A DNA stretch of 64,000 nucleotides from Cornus controversa (taxonomy: Eukaryota > Streptophyta > Magnoliopsida > Cornales > Cornaceae): contig CM048845.1 of assembly GCA_026545225.1 (NCBI GenBank), positions 100,250,033-100,314,032 on the forward strand, given 5' to 3'. The translations under genes were made by a program, and so were the position numbers. Numbering within the stretch: position 1 is the stretch's first letter; each line of letters starts with the position of its first letter. Shown piece by piece: positions 22,176 to 34,329 of the stretch. The notes beneath the pieces are model-generated. The model was not told where the DNA came from. It was given only the letters and a program-made list of their open reading frames with translations, and did no database searches.

Positions 22176-22874
22176 CTAGTTTAAAGGGCGTGCGATGCAT
22201 GTTGATTAAAAATAAATTAAAATTTTACTATGACACTCAAAATAGTCAAAACTATTATAACACATTAATTAAAACACTTAAAACTATTTCCATTATGTAA
22301 CTTTGGTAATATAAGTTAACTATTATTTACATGGAAATAATCAAATATAAACTATAAGAAATCAAAAGGTATAATTTAAAAATAAAAAATAAAAAATATT
22401 TTTCTTTTTTAAATTTAGAAATTAGAAATAAAAAGAAAGGGTTTTGCTTGGGTAATTCTATTCTTTTAATTTCAAAATAAATAAGAAAAGGATTTTTATT
22501 GGATAATTCTATTTTTTAATTTAAAAATAAAAAAATAGTGTACTGAAACTAAAAAAATCCTTTGTACTTTTGTATTATTTAATGGTCTCAAGTATATACT
22601 ATCTATGTAAGACGAACTTTAAAACTATTAATATAATAAATATTTTAATTTGTAAAAGGATTTTACCCATCTTTATATATTAATATGTATATGTTTGTTT
22701 AATTCTAATTATTCTTTCTCTTACACTTCATTCCTAACACAAAATCTTTCTATTTTTAAAATTTAAATAATTTAATTAGAAAAAATAATTTACGGAGTTT
22801 CAAATCATTTAATTTAATTAGAATTATTTTTTTTCTTAAATGTCTAAAGAATTTCAAATCCATTTAGAGTGGCT

Positions 22875-23840
22875 TAATTAGGTTAGAATTCCAATTTAGT
22901 TCATACTTCATCCCTAACACAAATTCTTCCTATTTCAGAAAAAAAAAATTATAAGTCTTATTTTTATAACTTTTCTAATTCTATTTATTCTTTTTTTACA
23001 CTTTATTCCCAACACATCATCTTTTTATTTTTAAAATTCAAAAAAATAAAAAAATATATATTATAATTCTTATATATTAATATTTTTTCTAATTCTATTT
23101 ATTCTCTCACTAACCTCATTCCTAACACATACTCCAAAAATATAATATTATTTAAATAAATATTTTTTTTCTAATTCTATTTCTTCACTCTCTAACTTCA
23201 CCCCTAACACAAACTCCTAAAATATAATATTATTTATTACACAACCATTATCAATTATATATCTCTAAGTGCATTATGCATATAAAATCTAATTATTTTC
23301 TGTTAGAATTAATATTTCGAGTTAGACACAAAAAAATTACACCAAATATATATGGCGTAATTAGGTTAGAATTTCAATTTAGTTCACACTTCATCCCTAA
23401 CACAAATTCTTCCTATTTTAAAAAAAAGAAATAGAAATAAAATTATAATTCTTACTTTTATAACTTTTCTGATTCTATTTATTCTTTCTCTCACAACACT
23501 TTATCTCCAACACACCATCTTTTTATTTTTAAAATTCAAAAAAATAAAAATATATATATTATAATTCTTATATATTGATATTTTCTATAATTCTATTTTT
23601 TCTCTCACTAACTTCATTCCTAACACATACTCCTAAAATATAATATTATTTAAATAAATATTTTTTTTTCTAATTCTATTTCTTCACTCTCTAACTTCAT
23701 CCCTAACACAAAATCTTAAAATATAATATTATTTATTACACAACCATTATCAATTATATATCTCTAAGTGCATTATGCATATAAAATCCAATCATGTTCG
23801 GTTAGAATTAATATTCCGAGTTAGGCACAAGAATTCTACA
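22875..23840. repeat. Tandem duplication, unit about 483 bp
   Basis: Copy 1 (22875-23357) and copy 2 (23358-23840) both begin TAATTAGGTTAGAATT and run through CCTAACACAAATTCTTCC to the motif AAGTGCATTATGCATATAAA. They lie inside the Helitron. Confidence 0.85.
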
Positions 23841-23944
23841 CCAAATATACTTCTAGCAGTTGCATCAAATGTAAAAAAAAGAGACCATACATATATCTAT
23901 GTATCCTACTTACGACATACAAGTTGATTACCAAGAGAGATGGT

Positions 23945-23981
<37 letters not shown>

Positions 23982-24147
23982 GTACCATAATTATTACTAT
24001 ATGTTGATCAATGATTACCAAGATACACTGTACATGTTTCATAGATCATATAGACGTACATAAATGCATATATATGCATAATACGTACTGTGCATTTAAT
24101 TAGTACACAAACACACCAAATAAAAAGAATTCATGTAAAACATACTG

Positions 24148-24865
24148 GACTAAGATGAACATGCATGTATGGTAGTTTAAGAAAATTAATTGCAGAACGT
24201 TTTGAAACTTTGTGAAGATTAAATCTTCTGAAATCACCCGCTTTAAATTATTGAATCTCTTGTACTGTAATAATACATGACCAAGTTAATTGTTTATTTA
24301 TATATATAAAGGAAAGGGTTTTGCTTGAGAAATAATTTAAATAAAAAAGTAAATTTAGAAATTAGAAATAAAAAGAAATGGTTAATAAAAAAGGAAAGGG
24401 TTTTGTTTGAGAAATAATTTAAATAAAAAAGGAAAGAGTTTTGCTTGGATAATTCTATTTTTTAATTTAAAAATAAAAAAAATAGTGTACTGAAATTAAA
24501 AAACCCTGAACTAAGATGAACATGCATGTATGGTAGTTTAAGAAAATTACCTGCAAAACGTTTTAAAACTTTGTGAAAAAATCACTCGCTTCAAATTATT
24601 GAATCTCTTGTATTGTAATAATACATGACCAAGTTAATTGTTTATATATATATATAAAGGAAATGGTTTTATTTGGGAAATAATTTAAATAAAAAAGTAA
24701 ATTTAGAAATTAGAAAGAAAAAGAAAGGGTTGATAAAAAAGGAAAAGGTTTTGCTTGAGAAATAATTTAAATAAAAAAGAAAAGAGTTTTGTTTAGGTAA
24801 CTATATTTTTTAATTTAAAAATAAAAAAATAGTGTACTGAAACTAAAAAATCCCTTCGTACTTTT
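24148..24865. repeat. Tandem duplication, unit about 361 bp, next to Helitron 5' end
   Basis: Copy 1 (about 24148-24508) and copy 2 (about 24509-24865) both begin GAACTAAGATGAACATGC or a close variant and end in TGTACTGAAA-CTAAAAAA. A third, degenerate copy of the end is at about 22360-22600, where it terminates in a Helitron-start-like CTTTTGTATTATTTAATGG. Confidence 0.8.
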
Positions 24866-24879
24866 AATAGTAGTATAGA

Positions 24880-26830
24880 TATATAAGTTGATGGGCATTT
24901 TTGTCCGTTCATTTAAATTTTTTTTTTTTTGACAAAGCTATAGAAATTTGGGATGAAGGTGACTTTGTTGGAATAGAGCAAATCTGAAAAAAGCACGGTG
25001 CAACAAAACTCATTAATTTTATGACAAGTATAATTAGGTTAATTTATCCAAAAGAAACACAAGTATATAATGGGAAATCTTAAGTGATTCATAATGTGAT
25101 GGAGAGAATCCTGATACACAATGGGGGATCCGAGAGCTTTAATTTAATGTGGAGTCGTTGTAGATAAAGGCAGGTCATCACATGCTCATCAACACTCTAT
25201 ATATATATATATATATATATGTTCGTTTGCTAGATGAAGAGAAAATATACACGCAACTCAAGTGCATTGAAAGATATTTCAATGAGTCAGCACCAATTTA
25301 CCAAGTTCTTTCCGAACTTTTTGTTCATTGGCGTTTTGTTAGATCACTGTTGAATATTCAAGTCATTTTTTTTCCCCTTAACGATGAGATGATACTGTTG
25401 ATAGATTAACAGATGAATGGACTTCTCAAACTATAAGTTTCACATTAGACATGAAGAAAGATAATAGAAACAAGCTTTTAGTAGCAACATGTTAGTTAAC
25501 AAGATTGCTAAAGGCATCTTTCTGCAATAGCACCAAAATATTATTTTCTCTATATGAAAAACTAATAAACAGAGAAAGATATTTTTTTGGTGTCTAGTTA
25601 TTTATCTGTTCTCTTTCACCTGTCAATTTTATTCGTGGCTCTTTCGAAGTCTAGCTAAAGTTAGTGAATTTTAATTATTGAACTATTCTTTTCGAATCAG
25701 AACACATCTTATCAAACATGACCCACAGTGACTATCATCATTTTAGTTTGGGGCTTCTATTGGTCCACACTCGCCGGTGACCTTGGCTTTGCTGTCTGCA
25801 GACTCGTCGGCCGATCCACCATCAACATCATAATCGTCCTCTCTCAGGCCGATTTCTACACTGGAATCAACCCACCAAGCTTCTCCGGCGGCACAACCCC
25901 ATCGATCTCCTCCACCTCCGAAATGACGAGAATAGAAGATGGCCTCTGAGAGAAGGTGTTTTTCTTGAAAGCTTGCAAGAAATGACGAGCCGCCAATGAT
26001 TCATCGATCGACAGTGTCAGTGAACTATGTGATATGTAAAACGTCTCCTTCAACGCCATTGAAGATCCCCAATCTCCTCTAGCTGTTTTATCTCTCCTCT
26101 TTATTTACAATATAAAGAAGGAAAACGATCTGCGGCACAATAATAGCCAATAAATACTATAGTGCAGTATATTTTTACCCGACAGATCTTAGCATTATAC
26201 ATATATATATATATATATTATATAATTTATATTGCAGTATATATATACATTGAATGCCAGAGGAGAGAGAGAAGGAGAATGAGATTACATGAACCCTAGA
26301 TATGACATAAGATGATAAGGGTAATTTAGTATTTTAACATAACAAGTTTTTTATAATTAAAAAATCTTAAACCGTAGAGGGCTATATTGGTCATTTCACC
26401 ATTTTGGGTCTCTGACAACTCTGACAGGGGAGGTCAGTGTTATTTTTGAAACAGCAGGGGTTATATGTTATTTTGCCTATTTACAAGGGAGGTCATTGTA
26501 ATTTTCCCTTTTCATTATTATAGAAAATCATAAAAAATAGAATCTTATTAGCGATGGAATTCCCCAATACATGAAATTTCTGTGGTATTTAATAAATTTT
26601 TATGTCTGTGTATGTCTCTCTATCTATCTAAGTTATGCCTTGCAATTTACCCCTACAACAGTAAAAGATTAATTACCTTACGTGGTGCTCTATGTATAAA
26701 TCTCTTTATCTATCTGAGTCTCTCGAATAATTCTACAATATTCCAAAAATTTCTTAAATGTAGGTATTTCACCACTAATAAAAAAATATTTTCCATTATT
26801 ATAGGAAATCATACAAAATGGAGTCATACT
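24880..26830. other. UGT-2 5' distal flank and unidentified insertion
   Basis: 25180-25740 matches 58540-59125 (UGT-4 flank). From 25741 the two diverge. 25741-26065 is clearly richer in G and C than its surroundings and holds open frames on both strands (minus 25856-26059 begins MALKETFYISH), none of which I recognise. 26100-26830 is AT-rich with TE-like remnants; 26580-26720 resembles 51690-51800. Confidence 0.5.
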
Positions 26831-27197
26831 TGATGAAGCAAAAATTTACCCCGAACTGGTTAAACGCTAACTTGTAAAAAAGGAGAAAAGAAGGGTAATC
26901 GAGAGGGCACCGGCGTGGTGTCGGTCGACTACGCTCTGACGATCAAGTCAGAAATTGAAAGGGCTTTCCAAGTTATAAAGGAACTCAGGGGGTATTAATT
27001 GCGTACCTTAGTATATGAACCGTCCTATATTTATAGTGACCAAGTGAGGGTGTGCCCTAGTAAAACTCTATTTCTTCAGCTTCCCTTTCCCACTTAGAGA
27101 CAATCAGTCTTGGTCTAAGCATTCTTCTTATCCACATCACCTTTAGCACTATCCTCCCACGTTATACATTTCATATTAGGAGTCAAACACCCCATCA
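26831..27197 (-). repeat. 3' LTR of the Ty3/gypsy element at 26831-32255
   Basis: 367 bp. A minus-strand TATA-like CTATAAATATAGG lies near 27031. Pair partner 31889-32255. Confidence 0.9.
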
Positions 27198-27479
27198 GAT
27201 GCCCCCTGTTCATGAGGGTTGCTTGTCGAACATTTGGTGTTCTAACAGATACTTGATCCACCAGCCTGGCCCAACTCTTTTTTTTTTTTTTTTGCAGGCC
27301 TGGACTTACACATGCGCGTGGGCCACGCACCTGGCTCCTAGCCTCAGGCAGCTCCCCAAGCGTCCAGCCTAGGCTTGGCGCCTGGCCTCAGACAAGGCCA
27401 GGCTGCCTGGCCTCGAGCTAGGCGCCCGACCTTGGGCAAGGCCCGGGCCTCCCAGCCTCGGGCTCGGGGGCCAGCAGGT

Positions 27480-27775
27480 TTTTTTCTAGGCCCGCCGCTT
27501 AGTCAGGCCAGCTTTTTCTTGGGCCGTCGCTTGGTCGGGTCGGATTCTTCTTAGGCCCGTTACTTGGTCGAGCCGGTTTCTTCTTGGGCCTGCTGCTTGG
27601 TCGGGTCAGTTTCTTCTTGGACCCACCATTTGTTTGGCCAGGTTTATCCCTGACTCAATTTTTGGTTGGGCCAATTTCTTCTTTGGCCCGCCGCTTGGTA
27701 GGGCCAGTTTCTTATTTGGCCCACCGCTTGGTCTGGTCGGTTTCTTCTTTGGTCCGGCCCTTGGCTGGTATATAA
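27480..27775. repeat. GC-rich minisatellite, unit about 36-40 bp
   Basis: Seven to eight degenerate units containing GCTTGGTCGGG-CAGTTTCTTCTTGGGCC. The adjoining 27290-27480 is also GC-rich (AGGCCTGG/GCCTCGGGC words). Both lie in the 3' untranslated part of the gag-only element. Confidence 0.8.
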
Positions 27776-27869
27776 GAACCCGATTTATATATATATATAT
27801 ATATAATGATTGTCACTTTGAAGAATTGAACCTTAGCTAATAAACTCTAATGGTCTCACTTTAACCATT

Positions 27870-28990
27870 ATGCCAATGATGTGAGATATAAATTTGTAAT
27901 TGGCATATTTCAGTGATAAAAATCTGATTGATCGAGTTGTAATTTTCAATTTATTCTTTGTATAGATTATCGACTACTACGAGTTGATATTCAAGTGCAT
28001 GGATGCAGACAAATCAGTTAGAACACTATAGAGTACAAATAAGTATGGTAAGAACACTCTGCACTTTTTATTTCCGAGCCTATTTTGAAAAACTAGGGTT
28101 TAAATGCAAAAATTAAGGTTTTTCAAAAATAGGACCGGTCCAACTTTTCTTTGCAGTTTAGTTTCTACAGGTTTTCAAAAAGTTCCACCGATCCTATTTA
28201 TTTGGCACTGGTCCCACTTAGCCTGTTCCAAATAGATTCCTATTGGGTTTGAAACTTCTAGAAAAGTTCTATTTTGGTATTCAACTTCTTTTTCAAGTAG
28301 AATTAGGACTTCCTTGCCTATATATATGTATTCATATTTTCTCTACAAAATAAGCCCTGAAGAATAAATATTTTAGAGAGAGAAAGTATATACAATATAA
28401 TTAGGGTTATATATTTTTAAGAACACATATCCATACTTCACGAGTGATATTTAGGATGGTGTTCTACTTCTGATTAGCTACTCAGAGACTGCATCAAATC
28501 TATTTGCTGATCAGAACATTGGATTGAAGGTTCTTCGTTTGCTTACTTGCTGAGGAAGAAAGGTGACCAGATTGCACTACGAAGGGAACAAAATACTTGC
28601 TGAGTATTTTGGTTCTTCCAGCAACCTTTTTGTAAGGGTGGTGACGTTAGCCGGAAGTCTGCAGCAGTTGGACGTGTTGTCGCAATCATAAGCCTGAAGT
28701 GTTCCGCATCAGATCCTTGACAGAGTGAAGAGGGGTGTGAGATTAAGACAGAGTCTGTTGTACTTTGCTTCATCATAGTGATTTGGTTCCCTGAGGCGTA
28801 CCGCCTCCCTCCGTGGTTTTTTCCGCCTTGGATTTTCACGTATATCTAGTGCATTCTTTTCTTTACTTACACTTTATTTATTTCCTTACTTTAATTGTTT
28901 GGTTAATTGGACTTAAAATTGAATTGATTAAAAATTAAGCAAACGACCAAGTGATCCTATTCACCCCCCCTCTAGGTTCTAAAATACTTT
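27870..28990 (+). mobile_element. Possible solo LTR of a Copia-type element
   Basis: A 1.1-kb block unlike the rest of the host element. It has a TATA-like CTATATATATG (near 28320), a downstream ACCGCCTCCCTCCGTGG region and a terminal TTCACCCCCCCTCTAGG near 28975, a form I associate with Ty1/copia LTR ends. No internal region, no clear target duplication found. Tentative. Confidence 0.35.
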
Positions 28991-29139
28991 TCGCAACCGC
29001 TTCTGCACCGCGTAACTCACAAATGACTCACTTGGTTAATAAACTTTAACTAATAAACTTCATAACACAGCTCTTGATAAGCCATGCGACAACCTTGGCT
29101 GGACTTACCCGCCATTTGCTAAAATTTCTTTTAACGGGT

Positions 29140-29815
29140 TATGCCCCTGTAGGGTCGGTTGACAATGTTCTCTGGATTAATTATCCCACCTTTTTTCATT
29201 AAAGTCCCTTTGAAGAGGTGTGTTCCCGTAGAGCCGTGTCCTCGTGGTTGGGCAGGGCCCCCGTAGGGGTTGTGTCCCTGTAGGGCTAGCTGTACGTAGG
29301 GCTGTGCCCCTGTAGGGTTATTTTAACAATGTTCTCAGAATTTATCCATCTCGCCTTTTTCATTAAAGGCCCTCCTTAGAGGTGTATCCCTGTAAGGTTC
29401 TGCTCCCGTAGGGCTAGCCGTGTGTAAGGCTGTGCCCCCGTAGGGCTATTTTAACAATGTTCTTGGAATTCATCCATCCCATTTTTTTCATTAAAGGCCC
29501 CCCTTGGAGGTGTATCCTCGTAGGGTTGTGCCCACGTAGGGCTGTGCCTTCCATCCCGCCTTTTTCATTAAAGGCCCTCCTTGGAGGTGTATCCTCGTAG
29601 GGTTGTGCCCACGTAGGGCTGTGCCTTCCATCCCGCCTTTTTCATTAAAGGCCCTCCTTGGAGGTGTATTCCTTTAGTGTTGTGCCCACGTAAGGCTGTG
29701 CCTCCGTAGGGCTATTTTAACAATGTTCTCAGAATTTATCCATCCCGCCTTTTTCATTAAAGGCTCTCCTTAGAGGTGTATCCCCGTAGGGCTGTGCCCC
29801 CGTAGAGCTATTTAC
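29140..29815. repeat. Minisatellite, unit about 90-130 bp
   Basis: About six units combining CCCGTAGGGCT, TTTTAACAATGTTCT, ATCCATCCCGCC and TTTTTCATTAAAGGCCC. One 77-bp segment (near 29505-29660) is repeated almost exactly. It lies between gag and the 3' LTR of the gag-only element. Confidence 0.85.
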
Positions 29816-30218
29816 TTTTTGTTTTAGTTATAACAACATATTTTGAAACAAAAATGACTGTTATTGATATTTTAGTAACAAATAGAGAATTATTAGAGCA
29901 AAAACCTCAGAGCTCGATATTAAATTGAGTTTCAACTATAATTATTAAAATAAATACAACTTTTAAATGAAAATCTTACTGATGGCACTTCCTTAGATGC
30001 TCAGTATTTCAAGGATGGGCCAACTGTCTCCCTTATAATGTTTCAAGTCAATATGCCCCCTGCCTCCTCTAAGTCCACCAGAGATAACTCTGATTTCCCC
30101 CAATAGATGATTTTTTCAAGTGTTGTCACCTTTACCATCCCCATCCCATTGGCGGTTCCGTGTTCCCCTTTCATCTCCAACCACGTATCTTTGTAGTTGG
30201 CCCCTATGAATTAAACTT

Positions 30219-31790
30219 TCAATATGCCTTTTTTAAGTCTATGCACTCATCTGTATCGTGGTCATGGTCACAATGGAACCTGCAATACTTATCGCGGGAT
30301 CTCTTGGATGGATCGGTTCTTAGTTTTGGGGGCCAAGCAACAACCGGGTCATCTTGGATATTGAGGAGGATTTGACTTATTGACGTGTTTAAGGGGGTAA
30401 AGGTGTTGAATCCCTTTTCATGACGTGATGCTTTATCGGTCTGCTCCCGTGACATTCTGCCATGCTTGGGGTCTCTATCTTCCTCACTAGACTGTCCCCC
30501 CTTTTCCTGTCTGCCTTTTTCGCATCAAGGGCCTCCTTTGCGTTCATATACTTTTGGGCCTTCACGAGTAGCTTAGACATACTTTTTGGAGGGCGCTTGG
30601 AAATTGAATACAAGAACTTTGAAGACAATAGGCCCCCCATGAATGCGGTAACTGCCACCTTGTCGTCCAGGGCATCGACCTGCAACATCTCCCTATTAAA
30701 CCGGTTAATGTAGTCTCGCAATAACTCCCCTTTAGTCTATCTTACTTTTAGGAGATAGGTGGTGGACTTTCTGTGCCTTCGAGTTGCAATAAAATTGCCT
30801 ATGAACAATTGACTCAGTTCTTTGAAGGAATGTACAGATGCTGGCTTCAAGTTGTTAAACCATGACTGGGCAGAACCTTTCAATGTAATAGGAAAAACTC
30901 TACATAGGATTTCATCTAGTATTCCTTGGAGGTGCATTAGAGCCTTGTAGGTCTCCAGATGATCTAGTGGGTCCTTGGTCCTATCAAAGCTTTCAAGGGT
31001 GGGCATCTTGAACTTGTTGGGCAAATGACAGTTCATTATCCCCGTGGAGAAAGGGAGGTTGGTTTGTTGGACCAGCTCCTTTATTGTAACAGGGCCCTTC
31101 CCCCTTATGGCATGGGCCATGATTTCTACCCTGGCTCTGAGGTCCTACATCTTCATGTCATAATAGGTAGTTTTCCCTGGGTGCCCTAGGTCTCCATGGG
31201 GTTGGTTCTTTTCGAGTGGGACTAGGTGACTGGGGTTCGTCCCACCTCTTACTCAGCTCTGAGTTGTGTTATCCGTTGGGACTTCACTGTCTCACCCAAC
31301 ACCATCCCCTTCTGAATCAACAGGCCTAAGGTAACCCGGTGAAGGCGATGGTACTAGCACCACAGGAGGGAAGCGCTGAAGAATTGTCGCATTTTGTTAG
31401 AGTATTTGGGCCAGACTTTGATTCAAGTTTCAGACCTGGTATTCTAACGCTGTGATCTGTCCCTGGTCGTTTAGGATTTTGGGGCATGCCCCAGGGAAAT
31501 CCATCTATCCAGGGGGTTGCATGTCTCCCTGTCCTGCAGCTGGCACGTTGCAGCTGAGAAGATTAGGGGCGGCTAGCGGGCCCTGTCCAACTAGAGGGCC
31601 TTGTCCGCCAGGAAGGTCATGGCTGACAGAATCCTGTGCAGCAAGAGGATTGTGACCTGCAGGAAGGTCCTGCGTTGGAGGATTGTGGCTGGCAGAAAGG
31701 TCTTATGTTAGAGGATTGTGGCCGGCAAGAAGGCCCTGTGTTGGAGGATTGTGGCAGGCAGGAAGGCCCTGCGCAGGAAGGTCCTGTACG
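30219..31790 (-). pseudogene. Broken gag of Ty3/gypsy element
   Basis: Reads leftward. The segment 31120-30737 encodes a retrotransposon gag core (FDRTKDPLDHLETYKALM, FPITLKGSAQSWFNNL). 30721-30389 continues it (MRDYINRFNREMLQ, DKVAVTAFMGGL) and 30455-30219 ends in a CCHC-like knuckle (YCRFHCDHDHDTDECIDLK). The three segments are in different frames or separated by stops, so gag is broken at about 30735 and 30420. The N-terminal part (31130-31790) is degenerate and contains a 36-bp repeat (about 31620-31790). The combination resembles gags of Tat-lineage elements. Confidence 0.8.
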
Positions 31791-31888
31791 GCCGTAATCT
31801 CTAACCCAGATCTTAGGTGCATCAATCTTTGTATATGATTTATGTAGAACAATCAAGTTTGTGATTGTTTCCCACAAACGATGCCAAC

Positions 31889-32255
31889 TGATGAAGCAAA
31901 AATTTACCCCGAACTGGTCAAATGCCAACATGTAAAAAATGAGAAGAGAAGGGTAATCAAGAGGGCACTGGCGTGGTACCGGCCGGCTACACTCCGACGA
32001 TCAAGTCAGAAATCGAAAGGTCTTTCTAAGCTATAAAGGAACTCAGGGGGTATTAATTGCGTACCTTGCTATATGGACCGTCCTGTATTTATAGTAACCA
32101 AGTGAGGGTGTGCCCTAGTAAAATTCTGTTTCTTCAGCGTCCCTTTCCCACTTGGAGACAATCAGTCTTGGTCTAAGCATTCTTATTATCCACGTCACCT
32201 TTAGCACTATCCTCCCACGTTATACGTTTCATATTAGAAGTCAAACACCCCATCA
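31889..32255 (-). repeat. 5' LTR of the Ty3/gypsy element at 26831-32255
   Basis: 367 bp, TG...CA ends, directly followed on the right by target duplication ATACT. The primer binding site lies just to its left (about 31868-31887 on the minus strand). Confidence 0.9.
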
Positions 32256-33125
32256 ATACTAGTGGTGGGATTCCCTAATACACGGAATTTCCGTGATATT
32301 TATTAATTTCCCGAGTCTCTCATATCATATCAAAATATTTTGGGTAAATACCACTTACACTCCTTCATTTTAGGCCATATCCCGACTAGAGCCCCTCTAG
32401 TTTCAATAATCCCGACTACACCCCCTGTAACTAATGACCGTCAATAATAGTAATTTTTTTTTATAATTTTACCGTTTTACCCATTATTATTATATTACAT
32501 TTAATTATTTATTGGAGCAAATACAGGTCAAATCAATTAGGTCAAACTCAGACCAAACTCATGGGTCGATCTTCTTTTTTCCCAAATTGGTTCCTTTCAA
32601 CAGAAAACCCTACTGCAACATACAACACCCACAATCAAATTCTAGCACCAACCTTTATAGATCTCCCATGTACAAACCACTCCACTACCAGAAATACATC
32701 ATTTTCTTTTCTATTTTTCTTTTCTTTTTCTGAATTCTTCTCTCTCCTCTCTATGCAAGTCACTCTTTTCTTTGTTCTTTCTTGGCTGCAACCATGGGTG
32801 GTGGTGATGATGGCTGTATGGTGGTGTGCAAATACGGTGAGATAAATACATGGGTCTTTAATGGTGGCAGGTGGAGCATGAGGCGATAACATCAATACCA
32901 TCACCACCATCTCTAGTGAGACACCATCCGAGGCTCTACTTTCGGCTGCTGGGTCCTTGTTGTCGGCAGGATTGGATATTGATTTCGTTGCCCACGATGG
33001 TTGCATTCTCGACTAAACGTCAGAGCTCTGTTTATGGCTGAAATGGTTGGGTGTGCAGTGGTGTGGAGGTTCATCCTTGGGTTGCTCCGACGAAGAAATG
33101 GTGGTGTAGATGAGGTACATAAGAA
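32256..33125. other. Unassigned intergenic sequence
   Basis: 32256-32330 continues the sequence interrupted at 26830. 32335-32520 has TE-like phrases (GGGTAAATACCACTTACAC). 32510-33120 contains short open frames on both strands, none recognisable. No gene is called. Confidence 0.4.
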
Positions 33126-33661
33126 TCTTGTAGGTCTCAAGATGATCTAGAGGATCATTGGTCCATCTAAAGTTTTCAAGGATGGGCATCTTGAACTTGT
33201 TGGCCAGAGGTTAGATCGTAGGTGCATCATGTTTCGTATATGCTTTGGGTAGAACAACCAAGTTCATGATAGTCTTTTTTCACAGATGGCGCCAACTGAT
33301 GAAGTAGAAATTCACCCTGAGCTGGTCAAACGATAACCTGTAAAAGGACAAGAGATGGGTAATCGGAAAGACACTGACGTGGTGCCAGTTGATTCTCCTT
33401 CGACACTCAAGTCAGATATCGAAAAGACTTGTTGAAGCTAGAAAGATACTCAGAAGGTATTAATTGAGTACATGGTATATGGACCATCTCTATATTTATA
33501 ATAATCAAATGAGAACGTATCCTAATAGAAGACTGACTGTTCAGTTCCCTAGACTCATCTGAGGATAGAAAAATCCTGGGCAAAGTATACTTTTTATCCA
33601 CGTCACCTTAGTCTCAACTTTCATGTTATACGTGTTACAATTGGAGTCAAACACTCTATCA
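33126..33661 (-). mobile_element. Remnant of a second Ty3/gypsy element: gag fragment plus 5' LTR
   Basis: 33297-33661 is a 365-bp LTR (TGATGAAG...CTATCA) related to the LTRs at 26831 and 31889 and closer to the LTR at 63836. Left of it are a primer binding site (minus strand TTGGCGCCATCTGTG) and a gag fragment (33126-33215) matching 30940-31030. The 3' part and the outer LTR are missing. The LTR is followed by AACTT and then UGT 3' flank. Confidence 0.8.
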
Positions 33662-33797
33662 AACTTGATCAACAAGTTTTGAGACCAAAATTTGCCAACA
33701 TACAATTATATATTTTCACGGAATGCCCACATTACATTACAAGTAGAAATGTTCATAATTTTCATTTAGCAAAGATATAAGAATAACAAAAATAAAA

Positions 33798-34329
33798 TCA
33801 TCCCATAATTTGTTTGATGAAGTTCTTGAAATTCTTGAATGATGATCCACCTTCACAGATACTCTGTTTACCCAATTCCATCATCTGTACTGCAATTGCT
33901 CTTACACTGCCATCAGACAGCAACATTTCTATCTGTCTCTTTATCTCGTGCCTTGAGATGATCTCATTTCCCTCTAGATTCAATCCTAAACCCACCTTCC
34001 AAACATCACAAATGAAGTTCCTATTAAGAAACTGATCTGCAACTCAAGGCCAACACAGAAAGGGCACACTCATGCTTAGACCCCTCTATGGTTGAGTTCC
34101 AACCACAATGGGTCAAAAAGCAAGTAGTAGAAGGGTGAACCAATACTTTCTCCTGAGGTGCCCATTTGACTACCTTTACATGATCACCAACTCTCTCCAA
34201 GAACCCATCAGGGTATCTATAAATAAGCCCATCAGTAAGGTCTGATCTCACAACCCACAAGATTGGTTGTGCTAACAATTCAAGTCCTAGTGCTAGTTCT
34301 TCAAATTGTTGAGCATTGAAGATTGTTAT
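33798..34329 (-). pseudogene. UGT-3 pseudogene, exon 2, 3' part
   Basis: C-terminal half of a UGT83A1-like protein from PILWVVRSDL through the PSPG box (WAPQEKVLVHPS, HCGWNSTIEG) to the normal end (stop 33800-33798). Two lesions are visible. One extra C near 34083 shifts the frame after STIEG, and TGA at 34046-34044 replaces the Tyr codon near the end of the PSPG box. It stops at 34329, where an LTR retrotransposon interrupts exon 2. The exon resumes at 41200. It was probably a relative of UGT-1 before decay (STIEG and the GTTAT site are shared). Confidence 0.9.

Larger units (their letters stand above)
22176..24879 (-). mobile_element. Non-autonomous Helitron
   Basis: On the minus strand the element starts after an A (24880) with TCTATACTACTATTAAAAG followed by TACGAAGGG, a form typical of plant Helitron 5' ends. 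It ends AAACTAG at 22176, followed by T. A hairpin CATGC-ATC-GCACG (about 22188-22200) sits about 12 bases before the end. There are no terminal inverted repeats, no target duplication and no coding capacity. The 2.7-kb interior is built from internal duplications. Part of the interior (about 22600-23850) resembles the plus-strand interior of the Helitron-like element at 6842-7816, so a second Helitron may be nested here. Confidence 0.8.
26831..32255 (-). mobile_element. Gag-only Ty3/gypsy LTR retrotransposon with 5-bp target duplication
   Basis: Two LTRs of 367 bp (26831-27197 and 31889-32255) begin TGATGAAGCA and end CACCCCATCA on the plus strand, with ATACT on both outer sides (26826-26830 and 32256-32260). 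Orientation is minus. The gag reads leftward, the primer binding site (TTGGCATCGTTTGTGGG, minus strand) lies at the right LTR, and a polypurine tract (ACAGGGGGCATC, minus) abuts the left LTR. No protease, reverse transcriptase or integrase is present, so it is non-autonomous or deleted. LTR differences, roughly 30 in 367 by eye, make it the oldest complete element here. Confidence 0.9.

Noticed and set aside
32512-33140. Overlapping plus and minus frames of 70-120 codons
   Set aside because: No domain, no consistent codon pattern, and the minus frames end in sequence shared with a retroelement remnant.
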